DNA of 64,000 nucleotides from CAZYFH01 sp965249175 (GCA_965249175.1 OZ252227.1:6262001-6326000); one strand, 5' to 3'; shown: positions 9,006 to 18,521, counted from the stretch's first letter. Translations and numbers: made by a program. The notes: a model not told the origin generated them from the sequence alone.

Positions 9006-10634
9006 TCAGTTCGTCTCGCCGCGCTGTGACGCGTAGAACTCATCGAAGAAATCGAGACGGTCCTTTCGGGTGCCGCTTCGCACCTGAATGGTGTCGCCGA
9101 TCTCGAGCGCCTCGTCGGCGTCCCGGTCGAACACCGGCCAGTCCGGTAGGCCTTCGCCGTTCGGGTTTCCAGTCGAAGCGAAGTTGACCCAGAAGGACGC
9201 CAGCGTGTTTGACAGCTCTCGGTCCGTGTCGTCCCAATCGCGGTTTGCGTGGGCGGACGTGCCAACCCCGAAGTTGTCGAAGACGTAGGGGATCTCGGCG
9301 GTGTGATACGCGCCGTACTGGTCGGCGTCCGTCGCCGGGGGTACCCGACTGAAGAAGTAGAGGTAGGCCGGCGACGAGCCGGTTTCCATCATCCGGGCCC
9401 ACGTCCGCATTTCCGATCCAAAGAACGCGTCGGTGAAGATCGCCATGCGCGCCTGCCGCGCCTGCTCGTCGTTCTCCGCCGGATACGTTGCCAGGAACCC
9501 GTCGGCGAACTCGCCGTACTCCCGCTGAATGGCCGCTCGATAGTCGGATAGTGTCTCGACGCCCTGGGTGCCGAACATCGTGCCCTCGTCGGCGTTGGAT
9601 CCGACGATGACCGGCACGTCATTCTGGTCGCCGGCCGCAAAGACGTTGTACACCGTGTCCGGCAACACCCAGCCATCGACGGTGGCCGCCGCCCGGACCG
9701 GCGCCGGCGCGCCAAGCACGGCTTCGGCGGTCGCCGACCGCATCGCCTCGAGCGAAGGCTCCACGTCCGCGCCGAGCAGCGCGTCGACGAAACGCTCGCC
9801 GGCCGCCTCCATCTCGGCCTTTGGATGCGCCTTGCCCGCGGAGCCGAATCCGCCACCGCTTTCCCCGATCGCTCGGTGAAAGAGCCCACGCGCCAGGGGC
9901 GTCGCCATCAAGTGGCTGACGCTCTGCGAGCCCGCCGATTCGCCGAAGATCGTGACGCGGTCCGGGTCGCCGCCGAACGCGGCGATGTTGCGCTGCACCC
10001 AACCAAGAGCGGCGATCTGGTCCAGTGCCGCGTAGTTGCCCGACGCGTTGTCTTCCGATTCGGCGCTCAGGAGCGGGTGGGCGAGAAACCCGAGCGCGCC
10101 GAGCCGGTAGTTGACCGTCACCAGGACCACGCCGCGTTGGGCCAGCGCCGAGCCATCGTAGGAGATGTCGGCGCCGTTGCCGACGACATGGGCGCCGCCG
10201 TGGATCCACACCATCACGGGAGCCCGATCGTCCGGTGCTGCGGCGCTCCAGACGTTCAGATAGAGGCAATCCTCGGACGTCTCGTCGACGCCGGGGTCGT
10301 AGAAGGAGTCAGCCCCAAGGGGGGCGACCGTCTGGATGCACGCCGGCGCCGCGACCGTGGCGTCGCGAACGCCGTCCCACGACTCCGCGGGCTGCGGCGG
10401 CCGCCACCGGAGGTCGCCGACGGGAGGCGACGCAAACGGGACGCCCCGGTAGACTCGGACGTCCTCGCCGAGTGGGGAGGGCCCGCCGAGGATCTGCCCC
10501 GTGTCGAGGCGGACGGTCCCGGTGTCGACCGCATCATCTTCATAGGCGACATCCGTCGCGTCGGGCGCGGCGCAGGCCGCCAGTCCGGCGGTGGCGCCGA
10601 CCACGCACGCGCGCAAGAAGCCATTCAGCATCAT
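9006..10634 (-). CDS. Type B carboxylesterase, lipoprotein
   Basis: A 542-residue alpha/beta hydrolase of the carboxylesterase/cholinesterase family. A lipobox (LAAC, Cys21) ends the signal peptide, so it is probably membrane anchored. The oxyanion motif HGGAH is at 145-149, the nucleophile Ser233 is in FGESAGSQS, the acidic member is probably Glu in SNADEGTMF, and the His is in GAYHTAEIPY. It hydrolyses esters of unknown nature. It lies 47 bp downstream of a close paralog on the same strand, an evident tandem duplication, with its own GAGGTG ribosome site. The start has two adjacent ATGs. Confidence 0.92.
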   Translation of the reverse strand: MMLNGFLRACVVGATAGLAACAAPDATDVAYEDDAVDTGTVRLDTGQILGGPSPLGEDVRVYRGVPFASPPVGDLRWRPPQPAESWDGVRDATVAAPACIQTVAPLGADSFYDPGVDETSEDCLYLNVWSAAAPDDRAPVMVWIHGGAHVVGNGADISYDGSALAQRGVVLVTVNYRLGALGFLAHPLLSAESEDNASGNYAALDQIAALGWVQRNIAAFGGDPDRVTIFGESAGSQSVSHLMATPLARGLFHRAIGESGGGFGSAGKAHPKAEMEAAGERFVDALLGADVEPSLEAMRSATAEAVLGAPAPVRAAATVDGWVLPDTVYNVFAAGDQNDVPVIVGSNADEGTMFGTQGVETLSDYRAAIQREYGEFADGFLATYPAENDEQARQARMAIFTDAFFGSEMRTWARMMETGSSPAYLYFFSRVPPATDADQYGAYHTAEIPYVFDNFGVGTSAHANRDWDDTDRELSNTLASFWVNFASTGNPNGEGLPDWPVFDRDADEALEIGDTIQVRSGTRKDRLDFFDEFYASQRGETN

Positions 10635-10681
10635 GAGATCACCTCAGATCGCCTCGTGGAGGCTTAGTGGCCCGGGACCAC

Positions 10682-12298
10682 CTAGTTCGTCTCCTCGCGC
10701 ATTGCCGCGTAGTACTGGTCGAGGAAATCCAGCCGGTCTTTCCGGACGCCGCTCCGCACCTGGATGGTGTCGGCGATCTCGAGCGCTTCGTCCGCGTCGC
10801 GGTCGAAGACCGGCCACTCGGGCAATCCGGCTCCGTTCGGGTTGCCCGTCGCGGCGAAGTTCACCCAGTAGGACGCCAGCGTGTTCGACAGCCCCCGGTC
10901 GACGTCGTCGTAGTCCCGGTTGGCGTGCGGCGAGGTGCTCACACCGAAGTTGTCGAACACATAGGGAATCTCGGCCGTGTGATACGCGCCGTATTCGTCG
11001 GCGTCGGCCGCCGGCGGCACGCGGCTGAAGAAATAGAGGTAGGCCGGTGACGATACCGTCTCCATCATCCGGGCCCATGTCCGCATTTCCCATCCGAACA
11101 TGACGTCCGTCGAGATGGCCACCTGGCTGTGGTGGGCCTCCTCGACGGTGTCTGCGGGATAAGTGCTCAGGAACCCGTCGGCGAACTCGCCGTACTGGCT
11201 GCTAACGCTCTCGTGATATGCGGCCAGTGTTGCCGGGCTCTGTGCGAACATCGATCCCTCGTGGGCGTTCGACCCGATGATGACCGGCACGTCGTGCTGA
11301 TCGCCGGCCGCAAAGATGTTGTAGATCGTGTCGGGGAACACCCAACCGTCGGCGGTTGCCTGGGACCGGACCAGCTGGGGGGCCACGCCGAGCACCTCGT
11401 CCGCACTCGCGGACCGCATCGCCTCCAGCGCGGGCTCCACATCGGGACCGAGCAGCGCGGCGACGAGCCGCTCTCCGGAGGCCTCCATCTCGGCCTTTGG
11501 ATACGCCTGGCCCGAGGAGCCGAATCCGCCACCGCTCTCCCCGATCGCCCCCTGGAAGAGGCCGCGCGCGAGCGGGGTCGCCATCATCTGGTTGACGCTC
11601 CAGGAGCCTGCCGACTCGCCGAAGATCGTCACGCGATCAGGATCTCCGCCAAACACGGCGATGTTGCGCTGCACCCAGTCGAGCGCGGCGACTTGATCGA
11701 GCGTGCCGTAGTTGCCCGAGGCGCGGTGCTCGGACTCGGCACTCAGCAGCGGATGTGCCAGGTAGCCGAGCGCGCCAAGCCGGTAATTGATCGTCACGAG
11801 GACCACGCCGCGTTCCGCGAGCGCCGTGCCGTCATAGGCGATCTCGGCGCCGTTGCCAATCGCGAGCCCGCCACCGTGGATCCATACCATCACGGGCGCG
11901 CGGTCGTCCGGCGCGGCACCTGTCCAGACGTTGAGATAGAGGCAGTCCTCCGAGATCTCGTCGACCCCGGCGTCGTAGAACGAGCTGACCTCGGCCGGGA
12001 TGCGGGCCTGCACGCAGGCCGGCGCGGCGACGGTCGCGTCGCGCACGCCGTCCCACGATTCGACCGGCAGCGGTGGGCGCCAGCGGAGGTCGCCGACCGG
12101 CGGCGCGGCGAACGGGATGCCGCGGTAAACCCGGATGTCATCGCCCAGGGGCGAGGGCGCCCCTGCAATCTGCCCCGTGTCGAGGCTGACGACTCCCGGA
12201 TCCACCGCTCTGTCTTCAGTGGCGTCGGGCGTGGCGCAGGCCGCCAGACCGAGGGCAATTCCGATTGTAAGCGCGCGCAAGAGACCGTTCCGCATCAT
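10682..12298 (-). CDS. Type B carboxylesterase, lipoprotein (paralog)
   Basis: A 538-residue paralog of the gene just downstream, alike along its full length. The lipobox is LAAC with Cys21, the oxyanion motif HGGG is at 141-144, the nucleophile Ser229 lies in FGESAGSWS, and GAYHTAEIPY holds the catalytic His. The main differences are in the loop after the first domain (QARIPAEVSSFY versus QTVAPLGADSFY) and an insertion before the acid residue, so the two probably differ in substrate. The GAGGTGACAT stretch provides a ribosome site before the double ATG. Confidence 0.92.
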   Translation of the reverse strand: MMRNGLLRALTIGIALGLAACATPDATEDRAVDPGVVSLDTGQIAGAPSPLGDDIRVYRGIPFAAPPVGDLRWRPPLPVESWDGVRDATVAAPACVQARIPAEVSSFYDAGVDEISEDCLYLNVWTGAAPDDRAPVMVWIHGGGLAIGNGAEIAYDGTALAERGVVLVTINYRLGALGYLAHPLLSAESEHRASGNYGTLDQVAALDWVQRNIAVFGGDPDRVTIFGESAGSWSVNQMMATPLARGLFQGAIGESGGGFGSSGQAYPKAEMEASGERLVAALLGPDVEPALEAMRSASADEVLGVAPQLVRSQATADGWVFPDTIYNIFAAGDQHDVPVIIGSNAHEGSMFAQSPATLAAYHESVSSQYGEFADGFLSTYPADTVEEAHHSQVAISTDVMFGWEMRTWARMMETVSSPAYLYFFSRVPPAADADEYGAYHTAEIPYVFDNFGVSTSPHANRDYDDVDRGLSNTLASYWVNFAATGNPNGAGLPEWPVFDRDADEALEIADTIQVRSGVRKDRLDFLDQYYAAMREETN

Positions 12299-12328
12299 AT
12301 GTCACCTCGTCGAACATCGTTTCCAGAC

Positions 12329-12387
12329 GCAGGCCTGAAGGCCTGCGCTACGACACGGGGTACGTAGCGCACGGCTTTAGCCGTGCG
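12329..12387. repeat. Pair of REP-like hairpins
   Basis: GCAGGCCTGAAGGCCTGC (12329-12346) and GCACGGCTTTAGCCGTGC (12369-12386) are two perfect-arm hairpins in the 130-bp gap between the esterase start and the beta-lactamase-fold gene. The first matches the core of the elements at 3.3 and 8.9 kb. Confidence 0.7.
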
Positions 12388-12428
12388 TGGCACGCATACT
12401 CCGTACGCAATTCGGAGCCACGTCTGCA

Positions 12429-13748
12429 TCAGTCGACGACGATCGCCTGATAGATCAGGTTGCGTGACAGGCCCTGGATCTCACCGATCGCCTGCCCCTG
12501 ATGCTGGATCATACCGACGAACACGAGGTCGGTGACCGGGTCGATCCAGAACCACGTGCCCGCGGCGCCGCTCCAGTAGTACGACTCCTCCGGAGTGGGG
12601 ACACCGGCCGCCGCGGCATCGAGCACGACCGCGAAGTCGAGGCCGAACCCGAGGCCGGGCGTCATCGTCGCTTCCGCCTCCGGCGACAGGTGACTGGTGG
12701 CCATCATCTTCACGGTCCGCGGCGCCAGAATTCGCTCGCCGTTCAACTCGCCACCGTTCGCCAGCATCTGGGCGAAGCGCGCGTAATCCTCGGCCGTCGA
12801 GAAGAGGCCGGCACCCCCGAGGGGCAGGCTGGGAGGAACGGTCGGATCAGGGTCGAGCAATCCGAAACCGCCGTCCGGCGCGACGCCAAGCGTTCCGCCA
12901 TCGCCGACGGCGTGCACCGCGGCGAGCCGCGCCATTTTGTCCTCCGGCACGTAGAACGCGGTGTCGGTCATGCCGAGCGGCTCGAAGATCCGATCGCGGA
13001 AGAAGTCCGCCAGTGACTGGCCGGAGATGTGCTCGACGAGATGCCCTTGGAGGTCGACAGAGATGCTGTAGATCCAGCGGCTCCCAGGTTGGACCATGAG
13101 TGGCATCGTCGCGAGCTTGTCGGCCATGTCCTGGAGCGTACTGCTGCGGTCGAACACGTCGGCCTCCTGATACCGCTGGTCCACGTGGTGATCGCTGAAC
13201 CCGTACGAGAGACCACCCGAGTGCGTCATGACGTGGCGCATCGTCAGCGGCGACGCCGGCGCCTCGAGGCGAGGCTCGCCGTTCGGGCCCTCACCCGCGT
13301 ACACCTCGACGTCGGCGAACCCTGGAATGTAGTTCGACACCGGGTCGTCGAGACGCCATTTGCCTTCCTCGTAGAGGATCATCATCGCGACACCGGTGAC
13401 CGGCTTGGTCATCGAGTAGATCCGGAAGATCGAGTCGGTCGCGATCGGATCGCCCGTCTCGACGTCCTTGGCGCCCACGGCGTTGAAATGGACGATCTTG
13501 CCGTGACGCGCCGCGAGGGTCACGACACCCGCGAGCTTGCCGTCATCCACGAACGCCTGCATGCCGGACTCGAGCCGTGCGAGGCGGTCTGTGGCCAACC
13601 CGACCGATTCCGGAGCGACGACCGTCAGGTCTCGCGTGAGCTCGGTTGCGCGACTCGTCGGATCGGTGTCGCCGGCGACGGTGCAGGCGCTGGACAGCAG
13701 GGCGACGATGAATACGGGTACGCCGCGACGATTCAATCGAGTGGACAC
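12429..13748 (-). CDS. Beta-lactamase-fold serine hydrolase (class C/EstB-like), lipoprotein
   Basis: A 439-residue protein whose signal ends in a lipobox-like LLSSAC (Cys22). The catalytic SxxK is SMTK (Ser112-Lys115) and the second-motif Tyr is at 227 in YSIS, replacing the YxN of true class C lactamases, which points to an esterase or peptidase. The third motif may be in the SGAAGTWF region. It lies upstream of the two esterases on the same strand, so the three exported hydrolases may act on related exogenous esters. The start follows GGGAGGTGCCATCGTGTCC with GTG/ATG choices a few bases apart. Confidence 0.88.
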   Translation of the reverse strand: MSTRLNRRGVPVFIVALLSSACTVAGDTDPTSRATELTRDLTVVAPESVGLATDRLARLESGMQAFVDDGKLAGVVTLAARHGKIVHFNAVGAKDVETGDPIATDSIFRIYSMTKPVTGVAMMILYEEGKWRLDDPVSNYIPGFADVEVYAGEGPNGEPRLEAPASPLTMRHVMTHSGGLSYGFSDHHVDQRYQEADVFDRSSTLQDMADKLATMPLMVQPGSRWIYSISVDLQGHLVEHISGQSLADFFRDRIFEPLGMTDTAFYVPEDKMARLAAVHAVGDGGTLGVAPDGGFGLLDPDPTVPPSLPLGGAGLFSTAEDYARFAQMLANGGELNGERILAPRTVKMMATSHLSPEAEATMTPGLGFGLDFAVVLDAAAAGVPTPEESYYWSGAAGTWFWIDPVTDLVFVGMIQHQGQAIGEIQGLSRNLIYQAIVVD

Positions 13749-13802
13749 GATGGCACCTCCCAGCGCTCTCCGTGCGGTTTCGGGCCCGCTCGGTTCTGCG
13801 TT

Positions 13803-14038
13803 TCAATCCGGTAGCGCGAATGCCAGCAGCTCGGCTGGCACGGTTCCGCCGCCGACGGCGACGACGATGTATTGCTTCCCGTCGAGATTGTAGGTCATCG
13901 AGGCCCCGGTCTCCGGTCGGGGCCAGCCAACGCCCGAATAATGATGGTATCGGCCCGCTGGGGCAGGGCCGGCTCCCAGTTGGCCGCCTGTTCCCACGTC
14001 GTCCCGTCTCCGCGCCCCGTCCACGTCACGTCAGCCAT
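13803..14038 (-). pseudogene. Chimeric remnant: short repeat-protein N-terminus joined to a quinoprotein C-terminus
   Basis: Bases 13803-13910 encode the last ~35 residues of a PQQ-type quinoprotein (GASMTYNLDGKQYIVV then VPAELLAFALPD), matching the C-termini of the genes at 31.5 and 35.5 kb. Upstream, in another frame, an ATG at 14038 opens a 47-residue stretch (TWTGRGDGTTWEQAANW), a motif typical of the first repeat of large surface adhesins. Neither part is a whole gene and the frames disagree, so this looks like a deletion scar. The adhesin assignment of the second piece is tentative. Confidence 0.65.
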
Positions 14039-14253
14039 TCGACCTCCCTCGGATTCGTGTTGGCAACGTTCGCCTGTTCGTCGCCTCGAGAGACGATACC
14101 GCGCACCAGCGGCAGCGCTCGTGAACCGGCATCCCCGTGGCGGCGGCCCACGCGATGACGGTGTTCGAGAGCGCGGCGAGGAGCGGCAACCTTCAGTATT
14201 CTAGAACGCGTGAGAACGACGGACGCAACGGCGCCTGACGAGGAAGGAAGGAC

Positions 14254-15327
14254 ATGCAGGCACTCTTGGAAATGATGGACAGCCAGTTCCTTGGGAACAC
14301 AGTTCAAGACTACCTGGTCTCTGCCGCAGTCTTCCTCGTCGTGGGCGGCGGACTGCCGATCGGCAAGGCGATCATCCTGCGGCACCTGAAGAGGATCTCT
14401 CAGCGGACGGCAAACGACTTTGATGACCTGCTCCACGATCTGCTTCAACGCATCGTCGGACCGTTGGTCTATCTGTTTGCTGCGCTCTACGCCAGCACCC
14501 TCTTACTGACCCTGCCAGCCAGCCTCGGCCGCGTGCTGCAGAGCCTCTTCATCATCCTTCTGACGATCACAGTCGCCCAAATCCTCCAAGGGATCGCCGC
14601 CTACGGTATCCGCAAATGGACTGAGCAGACCGCGAAAGACGACCCGACCAGCGCCGCAATGCTCAGGAACATGACGTGGGTTGTCCGGCTGTTGATCTGG
14701 GCGGCGACACTCTTGTTTGTCTTCGACAACCTCGGGGTCAATATCACTGCGTTCGTTGCGAGCCTTGGCATCGGTGGCGTGGCGGTCGCCCTGGCCGCCC
14801 AATCTGTGCTGGGGGACGTGTTCAGCTCGTTCGCGATCTTCATGGACAAGCCGTTCCAGGTTGGGGACTTCATCATTGTGGGCGATCTCCTCGGCACCGT
14901 GGAGCACGTGGGATTCAAGACCACCCGCATCCGCAGCCTCGGCGGCGAGCAGCTAATTTTCTCCAATAGCGATCTGACCAGCAGTCGGATCAAAAACTAC
15001 AAGCGGATGCGCGAGCGGCGGATCGTGTTCAGTGTGGGGGTGATTTACCAAACCCCAGTCGAGAAAGTGAAGGCGCTCCCGCCCATGATCAAGCGGGTAA
15101 TCGAAGAGCAAGAGCACACCCGATTTGGCCGGGCCCACTTCAAGAGCTTCGGCGACTTTGCGCTTATTTACGAGGTCGTGTACTACATGCTCACGCCAGA
15201 TTACAACACGTACATGGATGTGCAGCAGTCCATCAACTTTATGCTGATCGAGGAATTCCAGAAGGCAGGGGTAGAATTCGCGTATCCCACGCAGCAACTG
15301 TATGTGACGACGAACGAACCGGTGTAA
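14254..15327 (+). CDS. MscS family mechanosensitive channel
   Basis: A 357-residue inner-membrane protein with about four hydrophobic segments before the pore helix, which is visible as an Ala/Gly-rich stretch (IGGVAVALAAQSVLGD, about 173-188). The beta domain follows (KPFQVGDFIIVGDLLGTVEHVG, IFSNSDLTSSRIKNY), then the mixed alpha/beta C-terminal domain. Such channels open under membrane tension to release solutes. A strong AAGGAAGG ribosome site precedes the ATG. It is transcribed alone, divergently from the remnant upstream. Confidence 0.93.
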   Translation: MQALLEMMDSQFLGNTVQDYLVSAAVFLVVGGGLPIGKAIILRHLKRISQRTANDFDDLLHDLLQRIVGPLVYLFAALYASTLLLTLPASLGRVLQSLFIILLTITVAQILQGIAAYGIRKWTEQTAKDDPTSAAMLRNMTWVVRLLIWAATLLFVFDNLGVNITAFVASLGIGGVAVALAAQSVLGDVFSSFAIFMDKPFQVGDFIIVGDLLGTVEHVGFKTTRIRSLGGEQLIFSNSDLTSSRIKNYKRMRERRIVFSVGVIYQTPVEKVKALPPMIKRVIEEQEHTRFGRAHFKSFGDFALIYEVVYYMLTPDYNTYMDVQQSINFMLIEEFQKAGVEFAYPTQQLYVTTNEPV

Positions 15328-15399
15328 CGTGGCCTCCGCGCGCTGGTCCGGCGATGCCGTGCGGCGGTATAGTACGCGCCCTGTCGCGGGGAGATCGAG

Positions 15400-16347
15400 A
15401 TGAGACGTGCACTCTGCCTGACAACGCTCACGGTCGTCGGCGTCCTGCTGACCGTCGTGTCCAACGAGGCACGGCAGACCCGCCACCGCATCCGCCCGCT
15501 CGAGCTCGCGGACAACCTCTACATGCTCACCTCCGACCCCACGGAGCAGGGCATGCGGACGGGAGGGAACACGGCGGTGTTCGTGACCTCGACCGGCGTC
15601 GTGCTCGTCGACACGAAGATTCGGGGTTACGGCCGGGATATCCTCGCCGAAGTGCGGAAGATCACCGACCAGCCGGTGACGACGATCATCAACACCCACA
15701 CGCACTGGGACCACAGCGGCGCCAATACCGAATTCGCCGACACGATCGATTTCGTGGCACACGAGAACACGGCCGGGCACATGTCAAGTCGCGACTGTGA
15801 TGACGGTGCAGGGTTCGAGGGCGGGTCGATCAAGAATTGCGAGGCGTTCAGGGGCGAGAACCGCAGATACCTTCCGAAAACGACGTTCTCGTCTCAGACC
15901 TCGCTGTTCAGCGGTCGCGATAAGATCGATCTCTACTATTTCGGCCGCGGCCACACCGACGGTGACACGTTCGTCGTGTTCCGGGCCGCTCGCACGATGC
16001 ACACCGGCGACATGATGGCGCGCAAGGGCCTCCCCTTCATCGATTCAGCCAACACGAACGGCAGCGCGACCGAGTTCGGCGCGACGCTTCTGAAGGCTGT
16101 CGACGGCATCCGAGATGTCGACACGATCATCCCCGGCCATGCGGACGATCCGCTGACGTGGGAGGATCTCGTCGAGTACGCCGCGTTCTATGACAACCTG
16201 CTCACCACGGTGCAGCAAGGGGCCGCTGATGGTCGCAGCCCCGCGCAGATCGTCGACGGCTACACGGTCCCTGATCAGTATCGTGACTTCCAGGCGCCCA
16301 CGAATCGCGTCGAGAGCATCGTGCAGCTGATCCACGCCGGGCAATAG
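15400..16347 (+). CDS. MBL-fold metallo-hydrolase, exported
   Basis: A 315-residue protein with a Sec-type N-terminal hydrophobic stretch (about 5-20) and the metallo-beta-lactamase motif THTHWDHSG (His100, His102, Asp104, His105). Further ligands are probably the His in HTGDMM and the His in IIPGHAD. The family hydrolyses lactams, thioesters or other small esters; the one here looks like the exported cyclase/lactonase-like type. GGGGAG lies before the ATG. It is followed after 38 bp by an esterase gene on the same strand and may be co-transcribed with it. Confidence 0.9.
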   Translation: MRRALCLTTLTVVGVLLTVVSNEARQTRHRIRPLELADNLYMLTSDPTEQGMRTGGNTAVFVTSTGVVLVDTKIRGYGRDILAEVRKITDQPVTTIINTHTHWDHSGANTEFADTIDFVAHENTAGHMSSRDCDDGAGFEGGSIKNCEAFRGENRRYLPKTTFSSQTSLFSGRDKIDLYYFGRGHTDGDTFVVFRAARTMHTGDMMARKGLPFIDSANTNGSATEFGATLLKAVDGIRDVDTIIPGHADDPLTWEDLVEYAAFYDNLLTTVQQGAADGRSPAQIVDGYTVPDQYRDFQAPTNRVESIVQLIHAGQ

Positions 16348-16385
16348 ACTCCGAAACGCAGCTCCCGCGCTGCACGAGGCCGACG

Positions 16386-17399
16386 ATGACGGAGCGAAGC
16401 ACAACGGTCACCCGCCGGCGGTTTCTCGCGACGAGCATGATGGGCGTGGTGGGCGTGAGCGCGGCGCCGCTCGCCCGCGAGCAGCTGGACGTCGAGACCT
16501 ACCGCGCGCTCGGGTTGCACGAGCCTCCAGACCTGGGCGTCAACGCCGGGGACTTCGCCCGCTTCCTGAATCCTCCGGGGGACAATCAATACCATCCCTG
16601 CGCCGAAGCGTATCCAGACCCGGCCACTCCCCGCGGCGACGTCAAGAGGCATGAGGGCTGGTCGGGCAGCCGGATCTTCGGCGGCACGGAGCGTGACGTC
16701 TGGGTCTATGTTCCCGCCCAGCTCGACGCTGCGAGCGCCCCGCCGGACTTGATTGTCTTCCAGGATGGGGGACTCTACGTGAACCCCACGGGACCGGTGC
16801 GCGCGCCGGCGGTGCTCGACTCGTTGATTCACGCCGGCGACCTGCGGCCGACCGTGGGGGTGTTCGTCAACCCGGGCACGAAAGTGCCGCCTCGGGACAC
16901 CGGGGATCCCGAATTCGGACGCCAGCGCAGCCTCGAGTACGACTCAGTCACCGACGCCTACGTGCGATTCGTCCTCGATGAGCTCCTCCCTTTCGTCGAG
17001 CGCGACATCGGCCGGCCGGTGTCGGCAGACCCGTCCCGGCGCACGATGTGCGGTCTCTCGAGCGGCGGTATCTGCGCGTGGACGGCGGCGTGGTTCCGGC
17101 CCGACGCCTTCCGCCGGGTCCTGAGCCATTGCGGCTCGTTCACCAACATCCGGGGCGGACACAACTACCCGTATCTGGTCCGCACGACGGCGCAGAAGCC
17201 GATTCGCGGGTTCCTGACTAGCGGGACGATGGACCTCGATATCCCGATTGGGAGCTGGCCCCTGGCGAACCGGCAGATGGCCTCGGCCCTCGACTATGCC
17301 GGATACGAACACCAGTTCGTGTTCGGGGAGGGTGGCCATACGCTCCGCCACGGTGGCGCGATCTTCGCCGAGTCGCTGCGGTGGCTGATGCGGTCCTAG
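16386..17399 (+). CDS. Alpha/beta hydrolase of the esterase D/enterochelin esterase type, Tat-exported
   Basis: A 337-residue protein with a TRRRFLATSM twin-arginine signal. The nucleophile is Ser225 in GLSSG; the acid is probably in TSGTMDLD and the His in EGGHTLRHGG near the C-terminus. The layout (KRHEGWSGSRIFGGTERDVWVY, then FQDGG) is that of Fes/IroE-like esterases, which cleave siderophore or other esters; no siderophore genes are near, so the substrate is open. It converges with the dehydrogenase gene, and a GCCGCGGAGCCGCGGC hairpin at 17429-17444 lies between them. Confidence 0.87.
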   Translation: MTERSTTVTRRRFLATSMMGVVGVSAAPLAREQLDVETYRALGLHEPPDLGVNAGDFARFLNPPGDNQYHPCAEAYPDPATPRGDVKRHEGWSGSRIFGGTERDVWVYVPAQLDAASAPPDLIVFQDGGLYVNPTGPVRAPAVLDSLIHAGDLRPTVGVFVNPGTKVPPRDTGDPEFGRQRSLEYDSVTDAYVRFVLDELLPFVERDIGRPVSADPSRRTMCGLSSGGICAWTAAWFRPDAFRRVLSHCGSFTNIRGGHNYPYLVRTTAQKPIRGFLTSGTMDLDIPIGSWPLANRQMASALDYAGYEHQFVFGEGGHTLRHGGAIFAESLRWLMRS

Positions 17400-17450
17400 C
17401 GGAACCGCGGGAACGTCGACGGCCGGCGGCCGCGGAGCCGCGGCGCGCGG

Positions 17451-18521
17451 TCAGGTGGTGATGACGATCTTGCCGACGTGTCCCGCCGCCTCGAGCGCGT
17501 CGTAGGCTGCCGGGGCATCGTCCAACGAGAACGTGCGGTCGACGACCGGCGTAATCCCGTGCGTCACGTAGGCGTCGATCAGGCGCGACAGCATCCGACG
17601 GTTGCCCATCACGATCGGCGTTACCGTGGCGCCACTCCGGAAGACGTCCATCAGGGATCCGCCGTCGGCCGCGACGGCGTCCGCCGGTGCGCCGCCCGAA
17701 CCGAGCAATGCCAGCATCCCGATCACCGCGACCAGGCCGCCGTAGCGCGTGGCCTTCAGCGACTGTCGCGGCGTGCCGGCATTCTCGATGACGAGGTCCA
17801 CCCCGGCGCCGCCAGTCAGCTCGCGAACGCGGTCAGCCCAGTCCGGGTGCGTCACGTAGTTCACCCCGCCGTCGGCCCCGAGCACCCTGACGCGGTCGAG
17901 CTTCGCGTCGCTGCTCGAGGTCACCAGGACGCTCGCGCCCACCAGTTTCGCGATCTGCACCGCGAACATCGAGACACCGCCGGTGCCGAGCGCCAGGACG
18001 TGTTGTCCAGGCCCGATGCGGGCGGTCTCGACGATCGCGTTCCAGGCCGTCACTCCGGCACATGCCAGCGTCGCAGCGCTCTCGTAGGACATCGCGTCGG
18101 GTAGCTTCACGAGCGCGCTCTCGGGCAACACGATCTCGTCTGCGAGCCAGCCATCGACGGAGAACCCGATCGACCCGGCCGCCGACGCCGGGTCGAACGC
18201 ACCGTCGATCCAGTTCGTGATGGTCGTCGCCGTCACGCGATCACCGGCCGCGACGCGGGTCACGTCCGGGCCCACGGCAACGACGTCGCCGGCGCCGTCC
18301 GACAGCGGCACGATCGGGCGGTCGCCCGCCATCGGGTAGGTGCCGCGGCGCGCGAGCAGGTCGCGAAAGTTGAGGGACGCGGCGCGCACGCGGATACGCG
18401 CGGCGCCAGGCCCCGGTGCTCGGGATGGCGCCTCTTCCACGGTGAGCGGCTGCGCGCTCCCTGGTGACAGCTGCCACTTCCGCACGGTCGCACGCTCTAA
18501 CCGTAGGGCGCCGTCCGTCAC
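17451..18521 (-). CDS. NAD(P)-dependent MDR alcohol dehydrogenase/quinone reductase-like
   Basis: A 356-residue medium-chain dehydrogenase. The N-terminal GroES-like half has SLNFRDLLARRGTYP; the Rossmann half has ALGTGGVSMFAVQIAKL, and GADGGVNY follows. Catalytic-zinc Cys/His residues are not evident, which fits the zinc-free subgroup. The open frame runs far upstream, but coding starts at GTG 18521, which overlaps the stop of the DUF1501 gene by 4 bp (GTGA). Co-translation with a DUF1501 gene is unusual and its meaning is unknown. Confidence 0.85.
   Translation of the reverse strand: MTDGALRLERATVRKWQLSPGSAQPLTVEEAPSRAPGPGAARIRVRAASLNFRDLLARRGTYPMAGDRPIVPLSDGAGDVVAVGPDVTRVAAGDRVTATTITNWIDGAFDPASAAGSIGFSVDGWLADEIVLPESALVKLPDAMSYESAATLACAGVTAWNAIVETARIGPGQHVLALGTGGVSMFAVQIAKLVGASVLVTSSSDAKLDRVRVLGADGGVNYVTHPDWADRVRELTGGAGVDLVIENAGTPRQSLKATRYGGLVAVIGMLALLGSGGAPADAVAADGGSLMDVFRSGATVTPIVMGNRRMLSRLIDAYVTHGITPVVDRTFSLDDAPAAYDALEAAGHVGKIVITT

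Noticed and set aside
17429..17444. Terminator between the esterase and dehydrogenase genes
   Set aside because: GCCGCGGAGCCGCGGC can pair, but the loop is tiny and no T-run follows on either side.
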